A DNA stretch of 64,000 bases from Hymenobacter sp. YIM 151858-1 (lineage in GTDB: Bacteria; Bacteroidota; Bacteroidia; Cytophagales; Hymenobacteraceae), in contig NZ_CP110136.1 in assembly GCF_025979705.1 (NCBI RefSeq), positions 1,240,001 through 1,304,000 of the forward strand. Direction: 5' to 3'. Made by a program: the position numbers and the translations under genes. This document shows, piece by piece, positions 26,129-34,494 of this stretch (its first letter is position 1; each line of letters begins with the position of its first letter). The notes under the pieces were generated by a model. The model was not told where the DNA came from. It saw only the letters and a list, made by a program, of their open reading frames with translations, and did not search any database.

Positions 26129-28033
26129 CTACTCGAACCAGTAAACCGTGAAGCGGGTGCATTGGGTGGGGGTGCTCTTTACCTCGATGTGGCCACCCCG
26201 CGAGTGCACGATTCGCTGCAACAGGTACAACCCAACTCCGGCCCCGGCAATGTGGGGGTGCTGCCGATCGAATACCTGAAACACACCGTCGTCGGAATGC
26301 TTGGGGCTCATGCCTAACCCGTTGTCCTCAACGCGCAAATACGGAGTACCAGCTTCCGAAACGCCGCTGGTGATCCTTATTACCGGCGCACGGTCGGCGT
26401 TGGTAAACTTAAGCGCGTTGCTGAGGAGGTTGTGCAGCACGCTGCGCAAATTGGCCCGCCCGTAGAGCAACGAAGGTGCCGCGGTGAAATCAAGCCCGAT
26501 GTCGGCGTTGGTTTCGAGCACCTGCGGGCGCAGGCCCAGCAATACCTCCTCGGTTACGCTGTGCAGATCGAGTAGTTCGGCCGGGGCGGCCAGCTGCCGC
26601 TGCTCCTGCACGGTGGCGGCCAGGTCCTGCAGGGTTACTTCCAGCTGCCCCAGGGCTTCGTCGAGCATGCCGAGCATCAGGGCCGCCTCATCATCCTGAA
26701 ACGTAGCCGTGCGGCGAAGCTCTTCGAAGAGCCCGCGCAAATTGTGCAAAGGCTGCTTCAGGTCGTGCGAGGCCGTGTACACGAAGGTGTCCAGGTCGCG
26801 GTTGGTGCGGGCCAGCTCGTCGTATTGGGCTTGCAGCACTTCGCGCAGGCGGTGCTGGTCGTCCACATCGGTGCAAGTGCCAAACCACCGGGGGCCGCGC
26901 TCGTCGGAAAGCTGCCGCGCCCGGATGATGTGCCAGCGGTACTGCCCGTCGTGGCGGCGCATCCGATACAGGCCCTCGTAATCGTCGCCGGAGGCCACGC
27001 AGTGCACCCAGCGGCGGGCCGCGGAGGCTTGCTCGCTCGGCTCAAGCAGCGACACCCACGCCGTGGGCCCTAGGTCGGCGGTGGAAAGGCCGGTGTACTC
27101 GGCCGTGTGGCGGTTGTAGTAATCCGTAAAGCCGTTGGCATCGGCCGTCCAGATCAGCTGCGGAATGCTATCAGCCAGAAAACGCAGCTCCGCTTCGCCA
27201 CGGCGAAGCACATCGGCCAGCTCGCGTTGGTCGTGCACTTCCGTAACGGCCCCGTGCCAGAACACCGGCTTATCGGGCGCATGCAGCTCGGGCAGGGCGC
27301 GGCTCAGCACCCAGCGGTATTGCCCATCGTGGCGGCGCAGGCGGTATTCGTAGCTCCAGCCTGTCCCGGCTTTGCGGGCGGCATCGGCCTGGTACATCAC
27401 GCGCAGCCGGTCGTCGGGATGGATGAGCAGTGGCCAAACGATGTTCAGATCGGCCGTGGAAGGCTGCCCCGTGAAGTAGTACCACTGCGGGCTGACGTAC
27501 TCGTAGGCACCGGCCGCGTCGACCGTGAAGATGATTTGCGGAGCGGTTTCGGTGAGTACCCGCAGGCGGGCGTCGAGGCGGCGCGTTTCGCGGGCCAGCT
27601 CGTGGGCGCGTTGCTGGGCGGCGGCCTGCTCGGTTACTTCCGTGGCAAAAATCAGCAGCCCCTGCACGCCCGCGTGGTCGTCGTTCAGGGGCTCCAGCGC
27701 AATGTCGAAGTAGCGCATGTTGGCCGCTTCGCTTTCCGAAGCGGCCAGTTGCAGCCCGTGGGACTTGGCAATGTAGGGCTGACCTGTGGCGTACACTTGC
27801 TGCATCACCTGCACCAGGTCCGGTGTCAGTACGCCGGTTTGTTCCGCCAGAGGTGTATTGGCCCGGACGCCGCCCAACAACGCCTGCATGGCCTCGTTCA
27901 CGAACCCAAACTTGAGTTCGGGGCCCAGCAGCGTGGCAATGCCCGCGGGCACGTGTTTGAGGATATGCTGAAGTTGCTGCTCGTGCATGGCGCGCAGAAG
28001 CGGTTTTGGCTGATGATTGTACTGCTGCCGCAT
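26129..28033 (-). CDS. Cytosolic multi-PAS sensor histidine kinase
   Basis: A 634-residue kinase without membrane segments. Three PAS-type sensor domains lie at about 15-135, 150-270 (YEYVSPQWYYFTGQP, HPDDRLRVM) and 275-395 (WTADANGFTDYYN, RRHDGQYRWH). The dimerisation helix has the phosphoacceptor His in YTASHDLKQPLHNLRGL near 423. A HATPase domain follows with N-box HNLLSNALKFT, G1 VEDNGLGM and G2 GAGVGLYL. It should autophosphorylate and pass phosphate to a response regulator not encoded in the window. It lies 57 bases downstream of the BLUF gene on the same strand, so blue light sensed by that protein may be the input. ATG at 28033; ATG at 27988 is an alternative. Confidence 0.9.
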   Translation of the reverse strand: MRQQYNHQPKPLLRAMHEQQLQHILKHVPAGIATLLGPELKFGFVNEAMQALLGGVRANTPLAEQTGVLTPDLVQVMQQVYATGQPYIAKSHGLQLAASESEAANMRYFDIALEPLNDDHAGVQGLLIFATEVTEQAAAQQRAHELARETRRLDARLRVLTETAPQIIFTVDAAGAYEYVSPQWYYFTGQPSTADLNIVWPLLIHPDDRLRVMYQADAARKAGTGWSYEYRLRRHDGQYRWVLSRALPELHAPDKPVFWHGAVTEVHDQRELADVLRRGEAELRFLADSIPQLIWTADANGFTDYYNRHTAEYTGLSTADLGPTAWVSLLEPSEQASAARRWVHCVASGDDYEGLYRMRRHDGQYRWHIIRARQLSDERGPRWFGTCTDVDDQHRLREVLQAQYDELARTNRDLDTFVYTASHDLKQPLHNLRGLFEELRRTATFQDDEAALMLGMLDEALGQLEVTLQDLAATVQEQRQLAAPAELLDLHSVTEEVLLGLRPQVLETNADIGLDFTAAPSLLYGRANLRSVLHNLLSNALKFTNADRAPVIRITSGVSEAGTPYLRVEDNGLGMSPKHSDDGVFQVFDRQHPHIAGAGVGLYLLQRIVHSRGGHIEVKSTPTQCTRFTVYWFE

Positions 28034-28090
28034 GGCAACACCCGGCTGCCGGGCTCATGCGCGGGCGGGCTTACCTAGGGCTGGTGCCGG

Positions 28091-28558
28091 CTAAACGGGG
28101 CGGCTGCGGTAGGAGCCGTCGAGGCCCTCGGTGAAAACAGCGCTTTTGCCGAACACGGCCTGGCGTACCAAATCCAGAATCAGGGCGTCGGCGATGGATA
28201 AGCTTTGCGGCGATTCGGGCAACGCGTCGGGCAACAGGTATTCGGTTAGCTCCTGAAAACCCTGGGGCTCAAGCGGATGAAACGCCATCGACCAGCCCAC
28301 GAAGCTGCGCTCCGTTATGGCTTTGTCGGCCAGCTTTTGCACGTGGGAGTGCCTGCCGTCGCGCGAAATGCGCTCGAAAAGCGGATTCAGTTGCTCGGAG
28401 TCGCCTTCAATCAGCTGAGCTATGTTGCCGTGGCTATAAAACAGGATTCCGGTGACGTTGAGGCGAGCGTTGTCGCGGCGACATTGCTCAAGCAGCACGT
28501 GCAGGTCCTGGTCCGACAGCGGGCGGACGGCACGGCTCATGTAAATAATGTGGTTCAT
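28091..28558 (-). CDS. BLUF-domain blue-light photoreceptor
   Basis: A 155-residue protein: a BLUF domain (1-93) and a C-terminal helical part of about 60 residues. BLUF domains bind FAD and shift hydrogen bonds on blue light. All key positions align by spacing with AppA: Tyr6, Asn30, Gln48, Trp89 and Met91 (AppA Tyr21, Asn45, Gln63, Trp104, Met106, identical intervals), so it should be photoactive. ATG at 28558 (MNHIIYMSRA); the frame is open to 28669 without family similarity. There is no output domain, so it must signal through a partner. The adjacent multi-PAS kinase is the obvious candidate. Located between parE and parC. Confidence 0.92.
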   Translation of the reverse strand: MNHIIYMSRAVRPLSDQDLHVLLEQCRRDNARLNVTGILFYSHGNIAQLIEGDSEQLNPLFERISRDGRHSHVQKLADKAITERSFVGWSMAFHPLEPQGFQELTEYLLPDALPESPQSLSIADALILDLVRQAVFGKSAVFTEGLDGSYRSRPV

Positions 28559-28706
28559 GCGGCAAGGGGTGCCGCTCGGCCCTAGGTGAAACAGGCCAAG
28601 CAGCAAAACGGGCGGCAACCCAAGTTGGTGTGGTGTACCTGCAAGATACACCCATCCGCCGTTAAGCACCGGTAAGCCCCCGCCCCGCCCTAGGTGCCGG
28701 GCACAA

Positions 28707-28738
28707 AAAAGCCCCCGGCACCTGGCACGGGGGCTTTT
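28707..28738 (-). terminator. Intrinsic terminator of parE
   Basis: AAAAGCCCCCG / CGGGGGCTTTT stem with a short loop, 21 bases past the parE stop, followed by TTTTTTG on the minus strand. It separates parE from the BLUF-kinase pair. Confidence 0.9.
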
Positions 28739-28758
28739 GCATAACGCCGAGGTTTTGC

Positions 28759-30690
28759 TTACGCCACCTCGGCTTCCAGCACGGTTTCCTCGGTTAGCGG
28801 CGCATCGCCAGCCACCAGGTCCTTCTCCATGCGCAGGTTGTCGATGATGAAGTTCTGGCGGTCGGGCGTGTTTTTGCCCATGTAGTACGTCAGCAGCTTC
28901 TGAATCGAGCGGTCCGACTGCAGAATCACGGGCTCCAGGCGGATGTTGTCGCCGATGAACTTGCCGAACTCGTCGGGCGAAATTTCACCCAGGCCCTTGA
29001 AGCGCGTGATTTCGGGGTTGCGGCCCAGCTTGCGGATGGCGGCCTGCTTTTCGCGCTCGTCGTAGCAGTAAATCGTCTGCTTTTTGTTGCGCACCCGGAA
29101 CAGCGGCGTCTCCAGAATGTAAACGTGGCCGTTGCGCACCAGATCAGGGAAAAACTGCAGGAAGAACGTGAGCAGCAACAAGCGGATGTGCATGCCGTCG
29201 ACGTCGGCGTCGGTGGCAATTACCACGCGGTTGTAGCGCAAGCCTTCCAGGCCTTCCTCAATGTTGAGGGCGTGCTGCAGCAGGTTGAGCTCCTCGTTTT
29301 CGTAAACGATTTTCTTCTTCATGCCGAAGCAGTTCAGCGGCTTGCCGCGCAGGCTGAACACGGCCTCCAGCTCCACGTTGCGGCTCTTGGTAATAGAGCC
29401 CGAAGCGGAGTCGCCCTCGGTGATGAACAAGGTCGTGAGGGCCTCTTTGTCAACGTCCTTGCCTTCGCCGAAGTGGAAGCGGCAGTCGCGCAGCTTGCGG
29501 TTGTGCAGGCTGGCTTTTTTGGCGCGCTGGTTGGCCAGCTTTTTCACGCCCGCCATGTCCTTCCGCTCCCGCTCGCTCTGCTCGATGCGCTTTTTCAGCG
29601 CCTCGGCCGTTTCGGGGTTTTTGTGCAGGTAGTTGTCGAGGTGCTCCTTCACGAAGTCGACCACGAAGTTGCGCACCGTAACCGAGCCCTCCGGCTCCAT
29701 CACGATGGAGCCCAGCTTGGTTTTGGTTTGCGATTCGAACACCGGCTCCTGCACCCGAATGGCAATGGCACCAACAATCGAGGCGCGGATGTCGGTAGCG
29801 TCGTACTCCTTCTTGTAGAACTCGCGCAGCGTCTTCACGATGCCCTCGCGGAACGCCGCCAGGTGCGTGCCGCCCTGGGTGGTGTACTGCCCGTTCACGA
29901 ACGAATAATACTCCTCGCCGTAATCGTTGCCGTGCGTCAGGGCCATTTCGATATCGGTACCCTTCAGGTGAATGACGGGGTAGCGAATCGTATCGGGGTC
30001 GGTTTTGCGCTCCAGCAGGTCGCGCAAGCCGTTTTCCGAGTGGTACTTCTGGCCGTTGAAGTTAATGGTCAGGCCCGCGTTCAGGTAGGCGTAGTTCCAG
30101 AACTGGCTTTCCAGAAAGTCCGGAATGAAGCGGTAGTTGCGGAAGATGGTGGGGTCGGGCTCAAACGACATCAAAGTGCCGTTGCGCTGCGAGGTTTTGA
30201 TGGGCTTCGGGTCGCTGATGAGCTTGCCGCCCTGAAACTCCGCCGACTTCATCTGGCCGTCGCGCACGCTTTGCACCACAAAATTGGTGCTGAGCGCGTT
30301 TACGGCTTTGGTGCCCACGCCATTCAAACCCACCGACTTCTGAAACACCTTGGAATCGTACTTGCCGCCGGTGTTGATCTTGCTCACCACATCGACGACT
30401 TTGCCCAGCGGAATGCCGCGGCCGTAGTCGCGCACGGTTACGCGCTGGTCGGTAATCTTCACGTCGATGGTGCGCCCGTAACCCATCATGTGCTCGTCGA
30501 TGGAGTTGTCAATCACCTCTTTCACGAGGATGTAGATGCCATCGTCGGGCGAAGAGCCGTCGCCCAGCTTGCCGATGTACATACCCGGGCGCAGGCGGAT
30601 GTGCTCGCGCCAATCCAGCGAGCGAATCGAATCCTCGTGGTAGCCGTGGTCGGGTGCCGCAGCGGCAAGGGGTAGTTGTTCGTCAGCCAT
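28759..30690 (-). CDS. parE: DNA topoisomerase IV subunit B
   Basis: A 643-residue GHKL ATPase subunit. Seen: [11 protein letters not shown] and [15 protein letters not shown] (ATP and Mg binding Asn/Glu), [23 protein letters not shown] (ATP lid). The transducer domain is followed by the TOPRIM domain [11 protein letters not shown] near 420 with [10 protein letters not shown], and the C-terminal [18 protein letters not shown]. It hydrolyses ATP to drive strand passage with ParC. ATG at 30690 (MADEQLP) is preferred over TTG at 30705. Normally parC follows parE directly in this phylum; here BLUF and histidine kinase genes lie between and parE has its own terminator. GyrB is excluded by the missing GyrB insert and the context. 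Confidence 0.93.
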   Translation of the reverse strand: MADEQLPLAAAAPDHGYHEDSIRSLDWREHIRLRPGMYIGKLGDGSSPDDGIYILVKEVIDNSIDEHMMGYGRTIDVKITDQRVTVRDYGRGIPLGKVVDVVSKINTGGKYDSKVFQKSVGLNGVGTKAVNALSTNFVVQSVRDGQMKSAEFQGGKLISDPKPIKTSQRNGTLMSFEPDPTIFRNYRFIPDFLESQFWNYAYLNAGLTINFNGQKYHSENGLRDLLERKTDPDTIRYPVIHLKGTDIEMALTHGNDYGEEYYSFVNGQYTTQGGTHLAAFREGIVKTLREFYKKEYDATDIRASIVGAIAIRVQEPVFESQTKTKLGSIVMEPEGSVTVRNFVVDFVKEHLDNYLHKNPETAEALKKRIEQSERERKDMAGVKKLANQRAKKASLHNRKLRDCRFHFGEGKDVDKEALTTLFITEGDSASGSITKSRNVELEAVFSLRGKPLNCFGMKKKIVYENEELNLLQHALNIEEGLEGLRYNRVVIATDADVDGMHIRLLLLTFFLQFFPDLVRNGHVYILETPLFRVRNKKQTIYCYDEREKQAAIRKLGRNPEITRFKGLGEISPDEFGKFIGDNIRLEPVILQSDRSIQKLLTYYMGKNTPDRQNFIIDNLRMEKDLVAGDAPLTEETVLEAEVA

Positions 30691-30884
30691 TCTTAAATCC
30701 TTCAACCCATTTTTGGTGTAAAATAACGCAGAAACGCAATGTTTACCGCGTTAGCAGGGCAGCCGCGCCAAACTATTCATTTTGGCATAACTGCATTGCA
30801 CCTAACCCTGCACGCAGGCCTTAGGTTCACCCAAAAATGCGAAAATAAGCTCAGATTTTCAAGAAATAACGCCGCTCTTCTCTC

Positions 30885-30897
30885 CTAATTAAATTAG
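30885..30897. other. Palindrome in front of the AI-2E transporter gene
   Basis: CTAATTAAATTAG, a 13-base palindrome ending three bases before the ATG at 30901; its position could occlude ribosome loading if bound by a protein. No function known. Confidence 0.3.
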
Positions 30898-30900
30898 CAA

Positions 30901-32094
30901 ATGCCTCAAACTACCCACAACTTTCCTGGGCACCCGACACCGGTTAAGCCCCCCGAAATAAAATGGCCTCCGGCGGTGCTCTACAGCATGATTCTGCTTG
31001 GGCTGGTGCTGCTTGTGTACTCGTTGCGGGTGCTCGACGGCGTTTTGCTGCCGATTTTGTTTTCGGGCCTGCTTTCGCTGCTGCTGTTGCCCCTTTGCCG
31101 CCGGCTCGAGGGCTGGGGCATGCCGCGTTTGCTGGCTATTATCCTGTGCATACTCCTGATCTTCGTGTTTGTGGCCGGGTTGGTTTACCTGTTCGGCTCG
31201 CAGATTGTGCAGTTTCGGGAGGAGCTGCCCAAGCTGCAGGTTAAGCTGGCCGAGTACTTCGATCAGGTGCAGCAGTTTCTGAGCCGCAAGTTTGGCATGC
31301 AGCCCGTCAGCAAAGACCAGCTCATCGATCAGTCCATCGACTCGGTTAAGAAAAAGGCCGGCGGCTACCTGGGTACCACCATCAACACCACCACCGGGGT
31401 GCTAAGCGTGTTGGCTTTGGTGCCGATTTATATTTTCTGTTTTCTGTACTACCGCGACCACCTGCGGCAGTTTCTGTTCCGGTTTGTATCGCCCGATAAG
31501 CGCAAGGAAGCCCTGAACACCCTCGACGGCGTGCAAACCGTGGTGCAGGCTTACATCACCGGCCTGCTGACGGTAATTGTAATTGTGGCCGTGCTCAACG
31601 CCATCGGGCTGCTGGTGCTGGGCGTTAAGTATGCCATTTTCTTCGCGGTATTCGCCTCGGTGCTGGCCGTCATTCCTTACATCGGCATTGCCATCGGGGC
31701 CACGTTGCCGGCGCTTATCACCTTGGTTGAAACCGGCTCGGTGCCCCGGGCCCTTGCTGTGGTGGGTGTGTTTCTGGTGGTGCAGTTTCTTGAAGGCAAC
31801 TTTATTACGCCCACCATCACGGGTTCCAAAGTGAGCATCAACCCCATGGCGGCCATCATCGCGCTTATTCTGGGTGGCGAGCTGTGGGGCACTCCGGGCA
31901 TGATTCTTTCGATTCCGCTGATAGCGGTGCTGAAGGTGTTTATGGATGCTTACAAGCCCCTCGAGCCGTTTGGGTTTCTGCTAGGTGATGTTGCCAACGG
32001 CCAGGACAACCAAACCCAAGGCGCGCTGGAGGGCGACCCAGGCAAGCCCAAAGGCTTCCGCGGCTTCTTCAACAAGCTCGTGGGCAAAAGTTAA
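30901..32094 (+). CDS. AI-2E (PerM/YhhQ-type) family membrane transporter
   Basis: A 397-residue inner-membrane protein with about eight hydrophobic segments: two close together at 25-70, one at 78-100, then a soluble helical section (105-160, QFREELPKLQVKLAEYFDQ), and five more to residue 350. The conserved family core is LVPIYIFCFLYYRD, IPYIGIAIGATLP and LEGNFITPTITGSKVSINP. Members include TqsA (AI-2 export) and Na+/H+ antiporter-like proteins; the substrate cannot be told. The C-terminal 50 residues are hydrophilic. ATG at 30901. It is divergent from parE with 210 bases between; the downstream gene is 150 bases away on the same strand. Confidence 0.88.
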   Translation: MPQTTHNFPGHPTPVKPPEIKWPPAVLYSMILLGLVLLVYSLRVLDGVLLPILFSGLLSLLLLPLCRRLEGWGMPRLLAIILCILLIFVFVAGLVYLFGSQIVQFREELPKLQVKLAEYFDQVQQFLSRKFGMQPVSKDQLIDQSIDSVKKKAGGYLGTTINTTTGVLSVLALVPIYIFCFLYYRDHLRQFLFRFVSPDKRKEALNTLDGVQTVVQAYITGLLTVIVIVAVLNAIGLLVLGVKYAIFFAVFASVLAVIPYIGIAIGATLPALITLVETGSVPRALAVVGVFLVVQFLEGNFITPTITGSKVSINPMAAIIALILGGELWGTPGMILSIPLIAVLKVFMDAYKPLEPFGFLLGDVANGQDNQTQGALEGDPGKPKGFRGFFNKLVGKS

Positions 32095-32243
32095 CCTGCA
32101 CAAGGCCAGCTTGCTGCAGAAAATGTGCAACACGAGCCGTAACCCTAAGCCCGACCTGAAAGTATAAGCCCCCTGTAAGCGCTGCTGCTCCGGCGGCGGC
32201 GCTGCAAACCGCACCGTACCAACACCTAAACACCAAGACCGTC

Positions 32244-32717
32244 ATGGCCGCTATTAATTCTGATGCCGCCCGGGCCTTCAACGACCTGGTTGAAATCAAT
32301 AAAACCGGCGCTAAAGGCTACCAAGAGGCTGCCGAAGGCGTATCGAACCCGCAACTGAAATCGGAGCTGAGCCGCCTGAGCCAGCAACGCGCCCAGTTTG
32401 CTTCGGAACTCGAGCAACAAGCCCGCCAAATGGGCGTTGATGTAACCGATACCAACACCGTAGAAGGTGTAGTGGCCGATGCCGCCGCTGCCGTTCACCG
32501 CGGTTGGATCAACCTGAAATCGGCCATTACCGGCCAAAACGACGCCGCCATTCTGGGCGAGTGCGAAACCGGCGACTCCGTAGCCCTGCAGGCTTACGAA
32601 ACCGCGCTGAAGTCGCAAAGCCTATCGGGCCAGGTGTCGTCGATCATTCAAAAACAACACGGCGAAATTCTGGCTGCCAAAAACCAGATTACGCAGTGGA
32701 AAGGCGCCAACCGCTAG
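32244..32717 (+). CDS. PA2169-family four-helix-bundle protein (DUF2383)
   Basis: A 157-residue all-helical soluble protein. The order FNDLVEINKTGAKGYQEAAEG, LSRLSQQRAQFASELEQQ, HRGWINLKSAITG and ILGECETGDSVALQAYETAL matches the PA2169/DUF2383 pattern of a ferritin-like four-helix bundle. Members are often stress-induced, but no activity is established and obvious di-iron ligand pairs are not fully evident. ATG at 32244 after a 150-base gap from the transporter gene; it has a terminator at its end. Confidence 0.82.
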   Translation: MAAINSDAARAFNDLVEINKTGAKGYQEAAEGVSNPQLKSELSRLSQQRAQFASELEQQARQMGVDVTDTNTVEGVVADAAAAVHRGWINLKSAITGQNDAAILGECETGDSVALQAYETALKSQSLSGQVSSIIQKQHGEILAAKNQITQWKGANR

Positions 32718-32742
32718 GGTTAACCTGGCTGTTGAGAGAAGG

Positions 32743-32775
32743 GACGGTCTGCTGAGAAGCAGGCCGTTCTTTTTT
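32743..32775 (+). terminator. Terminator of the PA2169-family gene
   Basis: ACGGTCTGCT-GAGA-AGCAGGCCGT hairpin followed by TCTTTTTTG. Confidence 0.85.
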
Positions 32776-32874
32776 GTTTGCGGCCTCCCCTGCGCAGCCA
32801 AATACCCAAGCCGGGACCTTTCGGCTGCTAAATTTGTTATCACCAGCTACCGCACCTCTTTAGCTGCTGCTGAT

Positions 32875-34350
32875 TTGTACGCCATCATCGACCTAGAAAC
32901 CACCGGGGGCCAGCCCACGCAGGACCGCATCACCGAAATAGCCATTTTCATTCACGATGGCGAGAAGGTGGTCGATTCCTACACCACCCTGCTCAACCCC
33001 GGCCGTCCGATCCCCTTCTACATCCAACAGCTCACGGGCATCACCGACGAGATGGTGCGCGATGCCCCGCAGTTTCATGAGGTAGCCAAGAAGGTGGTGC
33101 AAATGACGGAGGGCTGCGTGTTCGTGGCCCACAACGTGCGCTTCGATTACTCTTTTCTGAAAAAGGAGTTTGCCGACCTAGGGTACACCTACTCGCGCAA
33201 AACGCTGTGCACGGTGCGCCTCAGCCGCTCGCTGATACCCGGCCAGCCCAGCTACAGCCTGGGCAAGCTGTGCGCCAACATCGGTATTGAGCTGAACAAC
33301 CGGCACCGCGCCTTCGGCGATGCCGAGGCCACCGCCATTTTGTTCGACCGCCTGCTGAAGATCAGCCAGGTGGCCGAAGCGCCCGGTTACGAGGCTGCCG
33401 CGCCGGCCGATAAGCTGGCCGCCGTGGATGCCGCCGCCCCGAGCGGCCGCCCGCAAAAGCAGCCCGCCCCGCGCAAGGTGGCGGCCGTGCAGCAGGCCAT
33501 CCGAACGGCGTTGCTGCCGCCGCTTATCACCCCCGAAAAAGTTGCCTCGCTGCCGCAGGAGGCCGGCGTGTACTACTTCCACGACGAGCACGGCGAGGTG
33601 ATTTACGTGGGCAAAAGCATCAACATCTACAAGCGCATTCAGCAGCACTTCGCCGTCGATTACAAGTCGCGCAAATCGTTGGAGTTTAAGAACTCCATTG
33701 CCGACATCACCTGGGAGCTGACGGGCTCGGAGCTGGTGGCTTTGCTGCACGAGTCGGCGGAGATTAAGCGCCTGAAACCGCAGTACAACCGGGCCCAGCG
33801 CCGCTCGGTGTTTCCGGCGGGCATTTACCTGCGCGTGGACGAGAACGGCTACAAGCGCCTGTACTACGGCCGCGCCGACGCCCGCAACAGCGAAATTCCC
33901 ATTATTGCCCTAGGCAACCAGTTTAAGGCCAAGGGTTTCTTGTACCACAAGGTGGCCAAGTACAACCTGTGCCAGAAGATGTGCGACCTGTACAAAACCA
34001 CCAGCTCGTGCTTCGACTTTCAGGTGCACCGCTGCAAAGGCGCGTGCGTGGGCCTGGAGCCGCCCGAAGAGTATAACGCCCGCGTGGATGAGGCCATCGA
34101 GAGCATCACCTACGAGCACCAGACTTTCGTGATTATCGGGCAGGGGCGGCGCGCCGGCGAGCGGTCGGTGGTGGTCATCGAGCACGGCCGCTACCTAGGG
34201 TTCGGCTACATCGACGAGACGTTTACCGCCCGGCGCTTCGAGGCGTTCAAGGATGTGATCAAGTCGCAGGTGGACAACAAAGACGTGCAGCAGATCATCA
34301 GGCAATACATGCGCTCCAAGCACAAGGATAAGGTGAAGGTGTTTGCCTAG
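32875..34350 (+). CDS. DnaQ-like exonuclease fused to a GIY-YIG (UvrC/Cho-like) endonuclease domain
   Basis: A 491-residue two-nuclease protein. Residues 1-165 form a DEDDh exonuclease: IIDLETTGG (metal Asp/Glu), HNVRFDYSF and HRAFGDAEAT. A Pro/Ala linker (about 180-210) leads to a GIY-YIG domain (AGVYYFHDEHGEVIYVGKS near 235) and a UvrC-like region with a possible Cys cluster (CQKMC, CFDF, CKGACVG). The arrangement is found in several bacteria beside or instead of Cho. It probably makes and trims incisions in DNA repair, but this is inference. The start is TTG at 32875, since no ATG lies upstream; MYAIIDLETTG is the expected N-terminus. TAAATTTG at 32829-32836 may be its -7 box. Confidence 0.88.
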   Translation: MYAIIDLETTGGQPTQDRITEIAIFIHDGEKVVDSYTTLLNPGRPIPFYIQQLTGITDEMVRDAPQFHEVAKKVVQMTEGCVFVAHNVRFDYSFLKKEFADLGYTYSRKTLCTVRLSRSLIPGQPSYSLGKLCANIGIELNNRHRAFGDAEATAILFDRLLKISQVAEAPGYEAAAPADKLAAVDAAAPSGRPQKQPAPRKVAAVQQAIRTALLPPLITPEKVASLPQEAGVYYFHDEHGEVIYVGKSINIYKRIQQHFAVDYKSRKSLEFKNSIADITWELTGSELVALLHESAEIKRLKPQYNRAQRRSVFPAGIYLRVDENGYKRLYYGRADARNSEIPIIALGNQFKAKGFLYHKVAKYNLCQKMCDLYKTTSSCFDFQVHRCKGACVGLEPPEEYNARVDEAIESITYEHQTFVIIGQGRRAGERSVVVIEHGRYLGFGYIDETFTARRFEAFKDVIKSQVDNKDVQQIIRQYMRSKHKDKVKVFA

Positions 34351-34377
34351 GTGCGCTCGTGCGTTGTGGCCGAATGC

Positions 34378-34413
34378 AACAGGCCCGGACAGAAATTCTG
34401 GCCGGGCCTGTTG
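34378..34413 (+). terminator. Hairpin after the exonuclease/GIY-YIG gene
   Basis: CAACAGGCCCGG / CCGGGCCTGTTG, perfect 12-bp stem with a 12-base loop, 28 bases past the stop. No T-run follows, so termination strength is uncertain. Confidence 0.65.
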
Positions 34414-34494
34414 GCGTTAGTGCCTAGGTCGAGCGGGCACAAAGAGTGGCATGGCTCGTCAGCACACCAATTCCCCATTTGGCCATTTCGCCAC

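Noticed and set aside
29125-30675. 516-residue open frame antisense to parE (and similar long antisense frames at 5917-7020, 51850-53061, 53118-54089)
   Set aside because: Long antisense frames are expected opposite GC-rich genes with strong third-position bias; translations are His/Val/Gly/Ala-rich without domains.
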